A DNA stretch of 64,000 nt, taken from Aralia elata. Taxonomy: Eukaryota > Streptophyta > Magnoliopsida > Apiales > Araliaceae. The notes under the pieces were generated by a model. It was not told the origin of the DNA, ran no database searches, and worked only from the letters and a program-made list of their open reading frames with translations. Both the position numbers and the translations under genes were made by a program. The stretch is from NCBI GenBank assembly GCA_034770075.1, contig CM068386.1, positions 84,603,265-84,667,264 of the forward strand. The letters are read 5' to 3'. This document shows positions 35,401-45,983 of this stretch, one piece after another; the stretch's first letter is position 1; each line of letters begins with the position of its first letter.

Positions 35401-38400
35401 AAGAAGACGATTGGTAGAAGTCGTGCATCAAGGGGCCTATATCTGCTTGATGAGTCTGCATTTGAAGTGTCAAAATAAGTTGCTTGTTTCGTTATTGCAT
35501 CACCTCTTCAAGTCCATTGTCAGTTAGGACATCCCTCTTTATCTAACCTGAAGAAGTTGATGCTCAACTTTCATTCCTTGTCTAGCTTAGAGTGTGAGTC
35601 GTGTCAATTTGGGAAGCATCATCGGGTGACTTGCCCACCCAGAGTCAATAAGTGATCTGCGAACCCATTTGATTCAGTTCATTCTGATATTTGGGGTCCT
35701 TGTCCTGTAACATCTCAGTTAAGATTTAAGTATTTTGTTACTTTTGTGGATGATTATTCGAGGGTTACTTGGCTTTATCTAATGAAAAATCATTCTAAGT
35801 TATTCTCTATTTTCACTAATTTTGTTCATGAAGTTGCCACTCAGTTTGGTATTCCAATTCGTGTTTTAAGAAGTGACAAGGCACTTGAGTATTTTTCTTC
35901 TCCATTCACTACATTTATGGCACAACATGGTATGTTTCATTAATCCTCTTGTACAGATACACCACAACAAAATTGTGTAGCTGAACGGAAAAATCGACAT
36001 CTTATGGAAGTTGCTCGTGCATTATTGTTTGAGATGCATGTTCCTAAAGGTTTCTGGGCAGATGCGGTTCTTACAACATATTATTTAATTAACTGCATGC
36101 CTTCATCTATTTTAAATGAGAATATTCCTCATTCTTTTTTCCTCTCAGTTACTTTTTTCATTACCACCAAAGATATTTGGATGTGTCTGTTTTGTTCGGG
36201 ATCATCTTCCTCATATGTGGATCCCAAAGCTCTTAAAGTGCATGTTTGTTGGATATTCTTGGACTCAAAAAGGCTATAGATCTTACTCTACTGAACTCAA
36301 GCAGTATTTCGTTAGCACATGTCACCTTCTTTAAGACCACACCCTTTACCTTTCAGTCTGAGTCACGTACAAATTTAGATGAGGACATCCCTACATGTGT
36401 CATCCATCATGTTCCACCTTCCGCGTCTTTACCTCGTCCTACCCAAGACATTCGATATGTATATTCTCGCCGACCTCGAACAAATATAGTCCCTCTTGCC
36501 ACGTGATTGATGCTACCATCACTCCATCTTCTTCATCGTAAGATTCTGAGATGCCTTCTGAGGAATCTAACTTAGACAAGCTTATTGCCCTTCAAAAAGG
36601 TAAGCACACTTGTACTCAACATCCTATTCTGGCTTATCTTCTTCCTATCTTACTTGTTTATCTATTATTTCATCTCATTTTATCCCTAAGACTGTCTCAG
36701 AAGCATTATCTCATCCTGGCTGGAAGGCGACAATGGTGGAAGGATGATGGCTTTGAAAAAAAATGGTACTTGGGATTTAGTTGTGCCACCTCCTCACGCA
36801 TCCGCAGTTGGATTCAAATGGGTTTACACAGTCAAAGTGAATCCTGATGGACAAGGTTCGAAAAAGCTAAAAGCGGTACGAAGCGTTTTTCTCCGGACGA
36901 GGCGTAAGCTTCGAGATGGAGTGAGGCGGGAGCCTCGATTTGAAGACCTAAAAGTCCCCAAAAATAAATTATTATGAGATTTTACAAAAGGAATTTGATT
37001 TACAAATTAATTTATTAACTTAATTTGAAGAAACAGGTGTAGAACTGAAACTTCAGAGGCTGAAATGAAAGAAAACAAAACTACAGGGACTTATATGTAA
37101 TTTTTCAGGGGCTATTTTGAAATTTCAAAAAACATGGGGGACTAAATTAAAAAAATATAAAAACTATGGGGTACCTAATTGTAATTTTCCTGAGGATATT
37201 TTTATTTATCAGATCTGATGATCTGAGATCCGATATCAGATCTGACTTTTTTCCTCTCTCACGTCTTCTCGCGTCTCTTCTTCTTCCTCACATCTCTTCT
37301 TCTCGTTTCTCTTCTTCTCTTCTCCTTCCTCCTCTCGGTTACGACAGTGGCGAGAATAAGTCTGAAGGAGAAGTCTCGTAGTTGCAGCGCAAGCCTCGAT
37401 ACGCCTCGAGGCGTGTCGCAGTGAGGCGTAAGCCTCAGCCCAAAAAGGCGCACGCCCCTACTTTCCTCCCTGATGCGGTAGCCTCGCCTCAAATTCCTCC
37501 CGCCTCGCTACGAGGCGCGCCTCAAGGCCCGCGCCTCAAATGCCTTTTCGAACAATGCTGATGGATCTCTTGCACGCTTAAAAGCTCGACTGGTTGCCAA
37601 AGGATATGCTGAGATATATGGTGTTGATAATTCCGAGACATTCTCTCCTGCTACAAAAATGGCTTCTGTGCGTTTGTTGATTTCTCTGGCAGCTTCTTAT
37701 CACTGCCCGTTACATTAGTTAGATGTTAAAAATGCATTTCTCCATAATGATTTACATGAGGTTGTGTACATGAAGCAACCTCCAGGGTTCGTTGCTCAAG
37801 GGAGTCTGGTTTGGTATGTAAGCAAAAGAAATATTTGTATGGATTGAAATAGTTTTCACGGGCATGGTTTAGTAGATTTACAGAGGTGATTCTTGAGTTT
37901 GGTCTATCAAGGTGTGTTACTGATCAGTCAATGTTTTATCAGGAGACTTTAGCAGGGCGAATCTTATTAGTTGTATATGCAGATGATATCGTAATTACAA
38001 GGGATGACAAAAAAGGTATTAATGCCTTAAAGTTCTTCTTGATTCAAAAGTTTAACACTAAGGATTTGGGAAAGCTGCGATATTTTTTGGGGATTGAAGT
38101 GGCTCGATCAAGCAGGGGTATATTCTTGTCCAAGAGAAAAAATATTTTAGATCTTTTGGAGGAGACTGACTTATTAGGATGTAAACCAACTAACACACCC
38201 ATGGATACTAGTTAAAAGTTAACAACAGACGAAGGATACCTCTTGGAAAATCCAGAAAGCTATATTAGACTTGTGGGAAAACTTAATTACCTTACGGTCA
38301 CACGACCAGAGATTGTTTTCCCTGTCAACGTGGTAAGTCAGTTTTTATCATCTCCGAGATCCTCATATTGGGATGCGATTACGAGGATACTAAAGTATCT

Positions 38401-41260
38401 TAAGGGTGCTTCAGGGCGTGGATTGTTTTTTCGTGATCATAGACATAATAGAGTAAAAGGATTCTCGGATGTAGATTGGGCAGGGGCTCCATCAGATAAG
38501 AGGTCTACTACAGGGTATTGCGTATTTGTTAGAGAAAATCTCGTAGCATAGAAGAGTAAGAAGCAAAATGTTGTTTCCAGATCCAGTGCAGAATCAGAAT
38601 ATAGAGCAATGACTCATGTTTCGTGTGAATTGATTTGGATGAAGCATTTGTTAACCGAACTAGGATTCAACAAGTTGGTACCTATGCAATTTTGGTGTGA
38701 TAATGAGACAGCTCTTCACATTGCTTCTAATCCAGTGTTTCAGGACTAAACACATAGAAGTTGATTGCCACTTTGTTCGTGAAAAGATTCAAGAAGGAAT
38801 TATATCCACAAGTCATGTTAAGACTGGCAAACAGCTTGCTGATGTGTTTACCAAAGCCTTGGAAGCTACTAGAATTACATATATTTGTAACAAGTTGGGC
38901 ATGATTGATATACATGCTCCAGCTTGAGGGGGAGTGTTAGTAGAGATATTCTAGAGGATTCTAAATATTATTCTAAAGGCATGATTTAGAGATTGCATAA
39001 TTAAGGGGATTGCATGATTAAGGGGATTGCATAATTAGGGGATAATGATTGATTTACTGTCCAAATGCACTGCAACTCTAAGCCTATATAAAGGCTCTCT
39101 ACTATACGTTGTAATACACATAAATAATAAGCGTCTTCTCCCTTCTTTCTTTGTCCACAAACAGAAAGGCCAAATTCAATATATTTCAGGAAAAAACCAT
39201 AAATAACTGACAATGTTATAACAGTTTTATTGGTTTCCTCATAAATGAAACTTCTATGTTGACCTTATCAGCAATGGCAGCACCAGAATTCTGAGCTGGG
39301 AGAGGCCAAAACCTTTAGGAACATAATCTAATATATAGTTAATAGTATTTAAATAAGAGTATAAATAAAATCTTACAAACAATTTTTTGGTAAAATGCAA
39401 ATTTCATTTCAACGCTCTAATAAATCATGAGATGCATCTTTAATTGAATCTGTAATGAAATTGCGAATAATTTATTCTAACTATAAAACATCAAAGGTTT
39501 ATAAGAAAAAGGAAAAAAAAAACATAAAATATCTACATATACACACACATATATATATGAATATATCTACATATATATATATACACACATATATATATGT
39601 ACACACACACATTTATAGATATATGTGTGTGTACATATGTATGTGTGTATATATATATATATAAACTCCATAAAGACCACAATAAAATATGTTTCTTCTA
39701 TTTTTTATACCTTAAAGGAGGGTAAAAGTAAAACCTATACCTATGTAGAAAACCTATTCAACCATATGCTCACCCATTAGGGATTGATACAACAAATAAA
39801 TAATTGTAAAGCCTAATTTATAATTTGATTATTTTTCAAAATACAATTGTAGAATCCTAATTAATTTTATATATTTTCACAAGAGATAACAACAACAAAA
39901 ACATTAACACATAAAATCAGTTAAGTCAAACAATAATATACTCACCACAGTTCTTAAATTTAAAGATCAATTATGAAAATTCCATATTCTTAAAAATATT
40001 ATAAGCAAGAAAGTTAAACGATATAAACGGTAACAATTTTATAACGTATGAGTGAGTATTATATAAGATATTAAGATTAACAAACAACTTATTTTCGGAT
40101 GGAAAAGTATATACGATATTAATATCAAATTAAAATGATGAGAAAGAAGAAGAAAGATAAAAGAAATTAAGAAAATAAAAAAATTATGGGTGAAATAGTG
40201 GGATAATAAATTTGTAAATTAATTTAATTGTATTATTATATAATATAAGGAAGTAATTTTTTTCAGCTAAGGCCGTGGCCCTCCCCAGCCGGAACGTGGC
40301 TTCGCCATGGCTTATCAGTCTCTATATCCTCGAGATCACGCTAATAGACTGAATTCTAAAGGAAATTATGCTTCTTTCTCATTGTATTTTTGTATACTAG
40401 TAATAAAAACAGCCAAACCCAACACTATAAAAAAGGTCCCCATCCATGACAAAGAACTCAGTTTTGTATTAATGTCTTCATGTCACATCAAAAAAAGTAC
40501 CAATAGATTATCCTAGAAACTTTCAATGAAAAAGTATTACTTTTAAAGGAATTGAATCCAGCTAGAAATGCAATTACAATATTACATGCATTATATATGT
40601 TCAATTTGATGTTTCAACATTTTAAAACCTGAGTCTGAAACTTTAAATAACAGAAAGTAACAGAAAGAACAGCTCAGTAGGAAACCACTATACGGAGATA
40701 GGAAAAAAGTACAAAAGCTAAGAAAGATTTATGGCCGCTGCATCTCAGAGAAAAACTATAGTTTCCAAAGGTAATGCCATTGAACAATTAGACATTTGTA
40801 TCATGATTCATGGAAGACTATATACACAGTGTTGAGCCTTAACAATTTCATATCTTCTTAGGAAAGAATTCCATACAAGAAGTAAAATGCAATGCACTAC
40901 ACTTCAAATTAGGATGATATAAAGCAAGATGTTCAAAGAATAAAGATGATCTTACAATCATATCCGGCAGAGGAATCTTAATTTTAGTGAGCATTATCTC
41001 ACAGTTATATGCTCTCCGCAAATCAATCTACAAAAAGAAACACACAAAGACTAACTGATTACAAAATTTATTGGCTTACAGATCATTTGAGAGAAATTTA
41101 AAAAAATGGGGAATAAATGTTATAGTATATTCCACTTGCCAATTGCACTTTTTCTGGTTTGTTGATTTTGGAAGCTCGTCTACCTCCTTTGCCAGTTGCA
41201 TCCGACACAGAAGCTGCTGAGAACAGACTTTCAAGCTCTGATATATCAATTTCAGGAGCC
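27072..41260 (-). CDS. formin exons 5-17: FH2 domain and C-terminal tail
   Basis: These thirteen small exons encode APEIDISELESLF, the LTKIKIPLPDM segment, GNALNQGTARG (exon 11), LKLSDTRARNNKMTL (exon 12), YFGEDPARCPFEQ (exon 16) and a tail rich in Lys/Glu/Ala (AEKKKLEKEALKE). FH2 dimerises, nucleates actin filaments and stays on the barbed end. Phases agree across all junctions. Introns are short except intron 6 (32571-40955, 8385 bp) and intron 7 (30669-32471), which hold most of the inserted elements. Exon 7 (32570-32472) is isolated between the two largest introns. Confidence 0.9.
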
Positions 41261-44200
41261 CTACCAAGAACTTTCGTCATGTGACATCAGAATTTTACAG
41301 AGACCACAAAGGAAAACATTATTCCAAGAAAATATAGATTATAACATCACGAAAGAATCCTCAGGCACATAGAATTTACATAGGATGCGCTTAATCAAAT
41401 ACAAAAACCATGATAGGGGAAGGTTTATGATTCACCTGAAAAAGATTGACTAATGGTCTATTTCATAAAACTGAAAGATTAGGCACTGCACATTTTAATA
41501 CTGCTGTTTTATGTTGATAAAAAGCACTTGAGAACAATTATTAAATTTTTTGTTATATGAAACTTTTCACAAAGTTTATTTCAGTCACAGATAATTCATA
41601 AATTTTTTGATAGACTTCGTCATTTTAAGTGGTGCTATTTTGTGTTTCAGGACAAACTTATATAAAAAATTCTTAGGGTTTTCATTTTTGAAGTTCTAAT
41701 GAAGTTAACAAAAGCCTCAATTTATTGTTAGTGTATGGCATACTCTCGCCAAAAGTGATATCCCAAGACAGTGAATTTATAGGATACTACATATCAAAAA
41801 CCAAGAAAATTATGGTGGAGTTCATGGCATAGCCGAATTACTTCAGGATTCCAAATCAACATACCTTGTCTGATTTTCCTGCTTTGGGGAATCTGCCCAT
41901 AAACTCCCTTGCATTGCTCTTGTAACTTTAACCCAATGTAATGGCTTTAACGAAGCTTTTTTAGGGGGAATTGAAGAACCAATAGTAACGCGACCTCTTA
42001 GCGGTCCCAAAGAGGCTCTTCCCTTTCCAGAAGACAGAGGTGGCGGTGGTGGTGGTGCATCGGAGCCTTTGGTTCCTGGTGGTGGAGGTGGACCAGGTGC
42101 AACACCACGCCCTGGAGGTGGAGGAGCACTGGGAGGCTTTGGTGCTTGTGGAGGAGGTGGGGGTATCAATCCTTGTCGAGGCAGACCAGGAGGAGGTGGA
42201 GGAGCACTGGGAGGCTTTGGTGCTTGAGGAGGAGGCGGGGGTGTCAATCCTTGTCGAGGCGCTCCAGGAGGAGGAGGGGGAGGAGGTGGAGGTGGCAGTG
42301 GCCTTGTTGCAGCACTTGGTTTACCACCTAAAGGAGGTGGAGGTGGTGGCGGCGGCTTCTTTGAAGTAGTGGCCGTAAATAATGGAGGTGGGGGCGGAGG
42401 TGGTAGGGGTGCTAGCGCATGTGTAGATGGTTGATTAGATAAGGAGGAAAGAGGTGCTGGTGGTGGTGGTGGTGGAGGTGGCGGAGGAGGACCCTTAAAA
42501 GAGTTTGAGGGGGGGCACGGAGGTGGTGGAGGTGGCAGAGGGCCTTTACTTGTAGTTGATACTGAAGGTGTAGGGGGACACCTATTAAGCAGACTCAAGG
42601 ATGGAAGAGGCGAAGGAGGAGGAGGTGGAGGCGGAGGCGGAGGAGACAGAGAAGAGCTTCTACTTGTGGTGAGAACTGAAGGGATAAAAGTCACATTGGA
42701 GGGAGGAGGTGGAGGTGGAGGTCCTTTATTAGAACTAACAAGCGGAGGCAGGGGTGGAGGTGGAGGTGGAGGTGGAGGTGGAGGTGGAGGTGGAGGTGGA
42801 GGTGGAGGTGGAGGTGGAGGTCCTCTACTAGAATTTATAGGTGGAGAAGATAGTGGCAGAGAAGCACCGCCGCTATAGTTAATAGGGGGTGGGGGATGAG
42901 GGGGGGATCCATTACCAAAATTACAAGAAAGTGGTGGTAGCAGTGAAGGTGGTTTAGGGGCATTAGTAAAAGAAACAGCAATAGGAGGTAATGGAGGTGG
43001 TGGTAGCATAGGGGGTGGACACGGTGGAGACTTTTCACTTAGTAGTAAAGATTGCTGATGAAGAGATGATGGAATAATTGTAACTGTTGATTGGTCTGAA
43101 GGTGTCAAAGCAGAGGTGACATTACATGATGCATCACTTTCGGTAGGAGAAAAAACCAAATCAACGTTATCTATTATTGATGGCTTCATTGGATCCTCAG
43201 AAGGCTTATTAGGATCAGATGATTCCTCAGAAGCAGAATCCTGTGATGATGGGTCGTCTTGAAAATTAATCCCCAATGCAGTAGTGTATGTTAGATTATT
43301 AGCCTTTGCAGAGTCCAGAAAATCCAAACTGTCAGCAGTACTAGATGCATTATTTTCTTCTTCAGAGTCCAAAGGTGATGAATATCCACTCAGTCTACTT
43401 TTCAGTACTGACAATTCTTTCACATCATTCAATACTGAGAGCTGTTTAAATAACCATAAAGCAGCGTCATCACCATTATCGACCCAGTCGACACCGGTGA
43501 AAAGTTCTTGAACCCTAGAAAAAGCTTCCATGGGCAATCCACCTTTCTCCTCACCATTTAAGATTGAAGTTGGATTTTTCGGGGGAGAGATGCTCTCGAT
43601 ATCGCCAAAAAGAACCTGAACTTAAGGGGAAAAACTATTTCAATTAGATGTACATGTTATATTATAAAAATTAAAGTCATCTAACATTCAGTCTAACTTT
43701 TCCTCAAATATTCACCTCAGCTCGAAAGCCTTTTGGATACCGTGGTTTTGAATCCCAAAGAATGTCCAAGTTCTCACAGTTTAGCATTAAGATGTTGGAT
43801 CGGATAAAAGCAGTATTGAACATCACACGGAACATCATAACTTCCCTATCAGGATCCAGATCTAAATGGACGCACTCCAATACAACATCTCCTTGTACCA
43901 AACACTGAATGTCAATCTTAATCACATCACTGTCCTTCTGCGACAGAAAATCATTCAATTAGCACCCATGTGTACAAAACTAGAAACCAGCATAAAAAAT
44001 TAATGGAGCAACTAAACTTCTTACCTGAAGATAATGTCGAAGGCTTCTATTTCTCTTGGGCATGGAAAATAACATTTGGGTTGAAAGCCCACCCTTGCTA
44101 AGGAGATTTCTCCCAAAAATACGAACTATTGGCCTGCATCCATTTTGGTTATCAAATCTTGGAATACCACGAAGAATGAGACAATCCAAAGAAATAGCAC

Positions 44201-44906
44201 GTTCAGGGGGAGGCCACTCTGGAGATATATTTCTTCTCGATACGTATTGAAGATAACGAAGTTGAGATGGAAACGGGTTTAATGGTGACAGCAGTTGTAA
44301 CAATCCTTTAGGAGCTTCTCGATTAACAAGTTCAAGAGTCTTTCTTTCTCCGCCATGCAGTTTTCTGAATATCAAGAAACTAGCTAAAAGAAATGCCAAA
44401 AGTGGCCAGCCCCCTCTCTCACAATGAAGCAAAATAACATTCTGGTGATTCCCAGCTGAAAGCCAGTTCTCACAAACACGAAGGAAATGATGGATTAAAG
44501 ACATTGGTAGGAGAGGACAACCCTCATATTGTCGCGGATAATCCATGACGGTAACATCATACTCGCACAAAATTTCTGCAAACTGACTCCTTTTCTCACC
44601 TTCTCTGAAATTAAAAGCAAGAAAGGACGACTCCGGGAATTCTTCATGCAATTCAGTAATAATTTCATGCAAATAAAGTTGGTACATTTCCTCTGGTAAA
44701 ACTTCAGTTGTAAAGCAAGAGTCAAAAACTGCAAAATAGGCAAATGCAAATTCAACACATTCACAAATAAAACTATATCGAATGAATGCAACCATATTCA
44801 CAATTAAGGGTGAACTGAATGAAGCTTCATTACCATATACTCTGTCAACAAACTCAAGCAAGCCATCTGGGGGTCTTTTGTAAAAGAATCTACTGAAGAG
44901 GGACAT
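27072..44906 (-). CDS. FH14: class II formin (FH14-like), spliced gene
   Basis: Actin-nucleating formin. My splice model, minus strand, exons: 44906-44834, 44728-44025, 43937-43716, 43615-41865, 41260-41140, 41027-40956, 32570-32472, 30668-30627, 30531-30451, 30358-30308, 29939-29858, 29760-29666, 29073-29002, 28882-28766, 28302-28234, 28147-28081, 27310-27072. The total is 3957 bp, 1318 residues plus stop, with every phase consistent. All introns are GT-AG except intron 5, which is GC-AG. Domains: PTEN-like (about 1-195), C2-like (about 195-345), variable acidic/Ser region, proline-rich FH1 (about 480-870) and FH2 (about 888-1280) with a charged C-terminal tail. Length and organisation match Arabidopsis FH14, a formin reported to link actin and microtubules in dividing cells. 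The symbol is by resemblance; FH13, FH18 and FH20 are close relatives. A 5' UTR exon lies upstream. No lesion is seen despite heavy transposon load in the introns. Confidence 0.93.
27435..27671. mobile_element. hairpin MITE in formin intron 16
   Basis: The left end ACTAGATCACAAATTGTACC is matched by the right end on the opposite strand (ACTAAATCACAAATTACACC). Inverted similarity extends about 65 bp on each side. It is the same family as 25028-25260. It lies 124 bp from exon 17. Confidence 0.7.
29999..30276 (+). mobile_element. TRIM (miniature LTR retrotransposon, 278 bp)
   Basis: Two 72-bp terminal direct repeats (29999-30070 and 30205-30276) start TGTTAGCATGATATAC and end TACTTAACA. A primer-binding site TGGTATCAAAGC directly follows the left one (30071-30082). 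A polypurine tract GAGGGGGAG directly precedes the right one (30196-30204). A perfect 5-bp duplication GTATT flanks it (29994-29998 and 30277-30281). The internal region is 134 bp and non-coding. It lies in formin intron 10, 31 bp from exon 10. Its movement would need proteins from another element. Confidence 0.93.
31209..32007. repeat. old DNA-element remnant in formin intron 7
   Basis: A left end near 31216 (TCATGGAGCCAGGAATTTTTG) and a right end near 31990 (opposite strand CAGGCGGATTCAATAAGGAA) are weakly inverted. They resemble the ends of the element at 39272-40310. A (TA)n(CA)n microsatellite (31868-31919) lies inside. Sequence flanking it is partly repeated: 30970-31110 resembles 32160-32290, and 32020-32070 resembles 32348-32400. 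The borders are uncertain. Confidence 0.4.
32416..32470. repeat. (GT)n(GA)n microsatellite at the exon 7 donor
   Basis: A compound repeat of GTGTGT... then GAGAGA... ends at the 5' splice site of exon 7. On the coding strand the donor GTACTCTCTCTCT runs straight into (CT)n(CA)n. Confidence 0.93.
33201..33421 (+). repeat. 5' LTR of copia C
   Basis: It starts TGTTGGTAGATATTC and ends TTTGTCCACA. It shares its layout with 38935-39159, including GCATAATTA(A)GGG motifs and CTCTAAGCCTATATAA, with many substitutions and small indels. Confidence 0.88.
33422..33578 (+). mobile_element. TRIM-derived internal region plus TRIM LTR inside copia C
   Basis: Directly after the copia LTR, TGGTATCAAAAC begins a sequence matching the TRIM internal region at 30071-30204, with about 49 bp missing. 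It then has GAGGGGGAG and a full 72-bp TRIM LTR (33507-33578). The next bases are again TGGTATCAGA, a second primer-binding site, followed by the copia leader. There is no left TRIM LTR and no target duplication. Confidence 0.85.
33998..34918 (+). pseudogene. copia C gag remnant
   Basis: ATG at 33998 opens a copia-type gag. In-frame stops occur at 34097-34099 (after TDK) and again after IGRE, after FTDYK and before EQLVIMG. The recognisable core is EWDLTEARILYQLLNSMDSQ. The C-terminus has a Gly/Arg-rich stretch and a zinc knuckle, CFHCGESGHIQRYC, at about 34835-34876. Inactive. Confidence 0.85.
34919..38927 (+). pseudogene. copia C pol remnant, interrupted by a MITE
   Basis: The protease core WVIDSGTSNHMTG is at about 35113. 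The integrase segments FVDDYSRVTWLYLMK and LRSDKALEYF (35740-35890; the usual Gly after SD is changed) are followed by CVAERKNRHLMEVARALL (after 35970). Reverse transcriptase begins near 36730 (ALKKNGTWDL, GFKWVYTVKVNPDG), is cut by the MITE at 36852-37556 and resumes at SLARLKARLVAKGYAE. The YADD box (LLVVYADD) is near 37965. RNase H shows DWAGAPSDKRSTTGY with a TAG in place of Trp near 38550. The pol end MIDIHAPA stops at 38927. Many stops and shifts: dead. Confidence 0.87.
36852..37556. mobile_element. Mutator-like MITE (705 bp) inside copia C pol
   Basis: The left end CAAGGTTCGAAAAAGC and the right end (opposite strand ATTGTTCGAAAAGGC) are short inverted repeats. Flanks are CCTGATGGA (36843-36851) and GCTGATGGA (37557-37565), a 9-bp duplication with one mismatch. 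Ends are GC-rich with many GAGGCG/CGCCTC motifs; the centre is AT-rich. The interrupted coding frame (VNPDG, then SLARLKARL) rejoins exactly across it. It is the same structural type as 22270-22879. Confidence 0.87.
38935..39159 (+). repeat. 3' LTR of copia C
   Basis: It begins TGTTAGTAGAGATATTC after the tract AGCTTGAGGGGGAG and ends TTTGTCCACA, then the flank AACAG. Confidence 0.88.
39272..40310. mobile_element. hAT-like non-autonomous element (1039 bp) in intron 6
   Basis: The left end CAATGGCAGCACCAGAATTC and the right end (opposite strand CCATGGCGAAGCCACGTTCC) show inverted similarity over about 45 bp, continuing through GCTGGG(G)AGAGGCC. The flanks repeat CTTATCAG exactly (39264-39271 and 40311-40318), an 8-bp duplication. 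The interior is AT-rich with a palindromic TA/CA microsatellite at 39536-39665. No transposase is present. Confidence 0.75.
39536..39665. repeat. TA/CA/TG microsatellite with dyad symmetry
   Basis: ATACACACAC and GTGTGTGTAC blocks face each other across TATATATA runs. The region can form a hairpin and creates a spurious Tyr/Ile/His-rich ORF. Confidence 0.9.
41865..43615 (-). CDS. formin exon 4: variable region and proline-rich FH1
   Basis: This single 1751-bp exon starts with the end of the C2-like domain and GGLPMEAFSRVQELF, then an acidic/Ser-rich stretch. The FH1 region follows, with more than a dozen polyproline runs. The longest is about 25 consecutive prolines, coded by a GGTGGA/TCCACC hexamer array at about 42752-42822. 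FH1 binds profilin-actin and feeds monomers to FH2. The repeat APKPPSAPPPP(P)G occurs twice. The exon ends in the FH2 lasso/linker region (LKPLHWVKV, GSLWAD). The Gly-rich ORFs on the opposite strand are antisense artefacts of this repeat. Confidence 0.92.
43716..44906 (-). CDS. formin exons 1-3: PTEN-like and C2-like domains
   Basis: Exon 1 (44906-44834) begins MSLFSRFFYKRPPDG, the signature start of class II formins. Exon 2 (44728-44025) contains the phosphatase-loop region HCERGGWPLLAF at residues 126-137. Active PTEN-type enzymes have CX5R. Here C127 is present but the position of the Arg is Pro133, so the domain should be catalytically dead. In moss and plant class II formins this domain binds membrane phosphoinositides. 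Exon 3 (43937-43716) encodes the core of the C2-like domain (IDIQCLVQGDVVLECVHLDL). Introns 1 and 2 of the coding region are short (105 and 87 bp). Confidence 0.92.
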
Positions 44907-45757
44907 ATTTTTTTTATCAGAACTAGAGAGCAGGCGTATCCCAATGCACCAAAACCTGCAGAAATGAGTTGTCAATCTACTGTTCCTCTTCAAAATATCA
45001 ATCATAACCTAAAAATAGTATAGAATTTTTACTAAAATATGGGGAAAACAAAAAAGAAAAGATAGAAAAATTATGATATCTTGAACTCCAAATGCTTTTA
45101 AATTCAAACCCAAAAACATTAAACAATCAATTGATTATTGATGCAGGCCAGGCTTTTTGGAAATGAACATTTGGTAGAATATAATGAAAAAAGTGGGAAT
45201 ACTATAACTAGGGTGAAGCTCCGCACTCCCTGCCCCTAGAATCCTAAACCATATAAGAGTGAAAACTGATCGTAATCAACGGAGTTTTCAATATCAATAA
45301 TAATCTATGATGTAAAGAGCTTGTGGGGATTACATCTCTATTTAAAGAGACTCAAAACCATAGTTTTACTTGGGAAATAAGAAACATATTAAAGGATTAA
45401 AGTACCTACTAAAGAATAAAATTTACCTAATAACTAAAATATCATACATCCCCACTATGAAATAAAACAACTATTTACATCAATCAGTTGGACATAATAA
45501 AAATCCCACAAGTAAATAAGTCAATTTCTTCTTTGTTTTGGGCGAGTAGTCCCCATTAACTATCCTAATACAACTATTTGGTTTAGTTAAGCTGACTATA
45601 TATCAATTCGTTTACCTGAACTACATAGGCAACCAAAAGAGATGTTAAGGAATTACATATTTAGCCCAAACTCATGAAATTGAGAGATTTGGGAAGCCAA
45701 TGCTCGATATTTAAAAGCAATTCCAATGGTGTTTCATAATACATAGGTATCATATAG

Positions 45758-45949
45758 GGCTTAGGATGGTTTTGGTCACCACAGCCATCTAGTTGTGACC
45801 CAAGCATTTTAATAGGGGTAATTGTGATTTGTGTCATTTAACTAATTTCATAAATGGCCTTATTGTCGTTTTACCATTTGGTTAATCAAATCTACGCCGT
45901 TTTGTGATACTTGCCGCATCCATCTAGTTGTGACAACCACACTTTTGTA

Positions 45950-45983
<34 letters not shown>

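Larger units (their letters stand above)
33201..39159 (+). mobile_element. old Ty1/copia element (copia C) in formin intron 6
   Basis: LTRs are about 221-225 bp (33201-33421 and 38935-39159), starting TGTT(G/A)GTAGA and ending TTTGTCCACA. They are visibly diverged. The flanks AACGG and AACAG form a 5-bp duplication with one mismatch. A polypurine tract AGCTTGAGGGGGAG precedes the right LTR. The gag and pol order is copia-type. It is antisense to the formin and sits wholly within one intron. It carries a TRIM-derived segment in its primer-binding site and a Mutator-like MITE in its reverse transcriptase. Confidence 0.9.

Noticed and set aside
37166..37492. Ser/Leu/Arg-rich ORFs on both strands
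   Set aside because: They fall within the Mutator-like MITE and reflect its CTTCTC-rich core and GAGGCG repeats.
39455..39664. Tyr/Ile/His-rich ORF
   Set aside because: Translation of a TA/CA microsatellite inside the intron 6 element.
42040..42878. Gly/Glu/Val-rich plus-strand ORFs
   Set aside because: They are the antisense of the formin FH1 polyproline repeats; the minus strand has the coherent domain.
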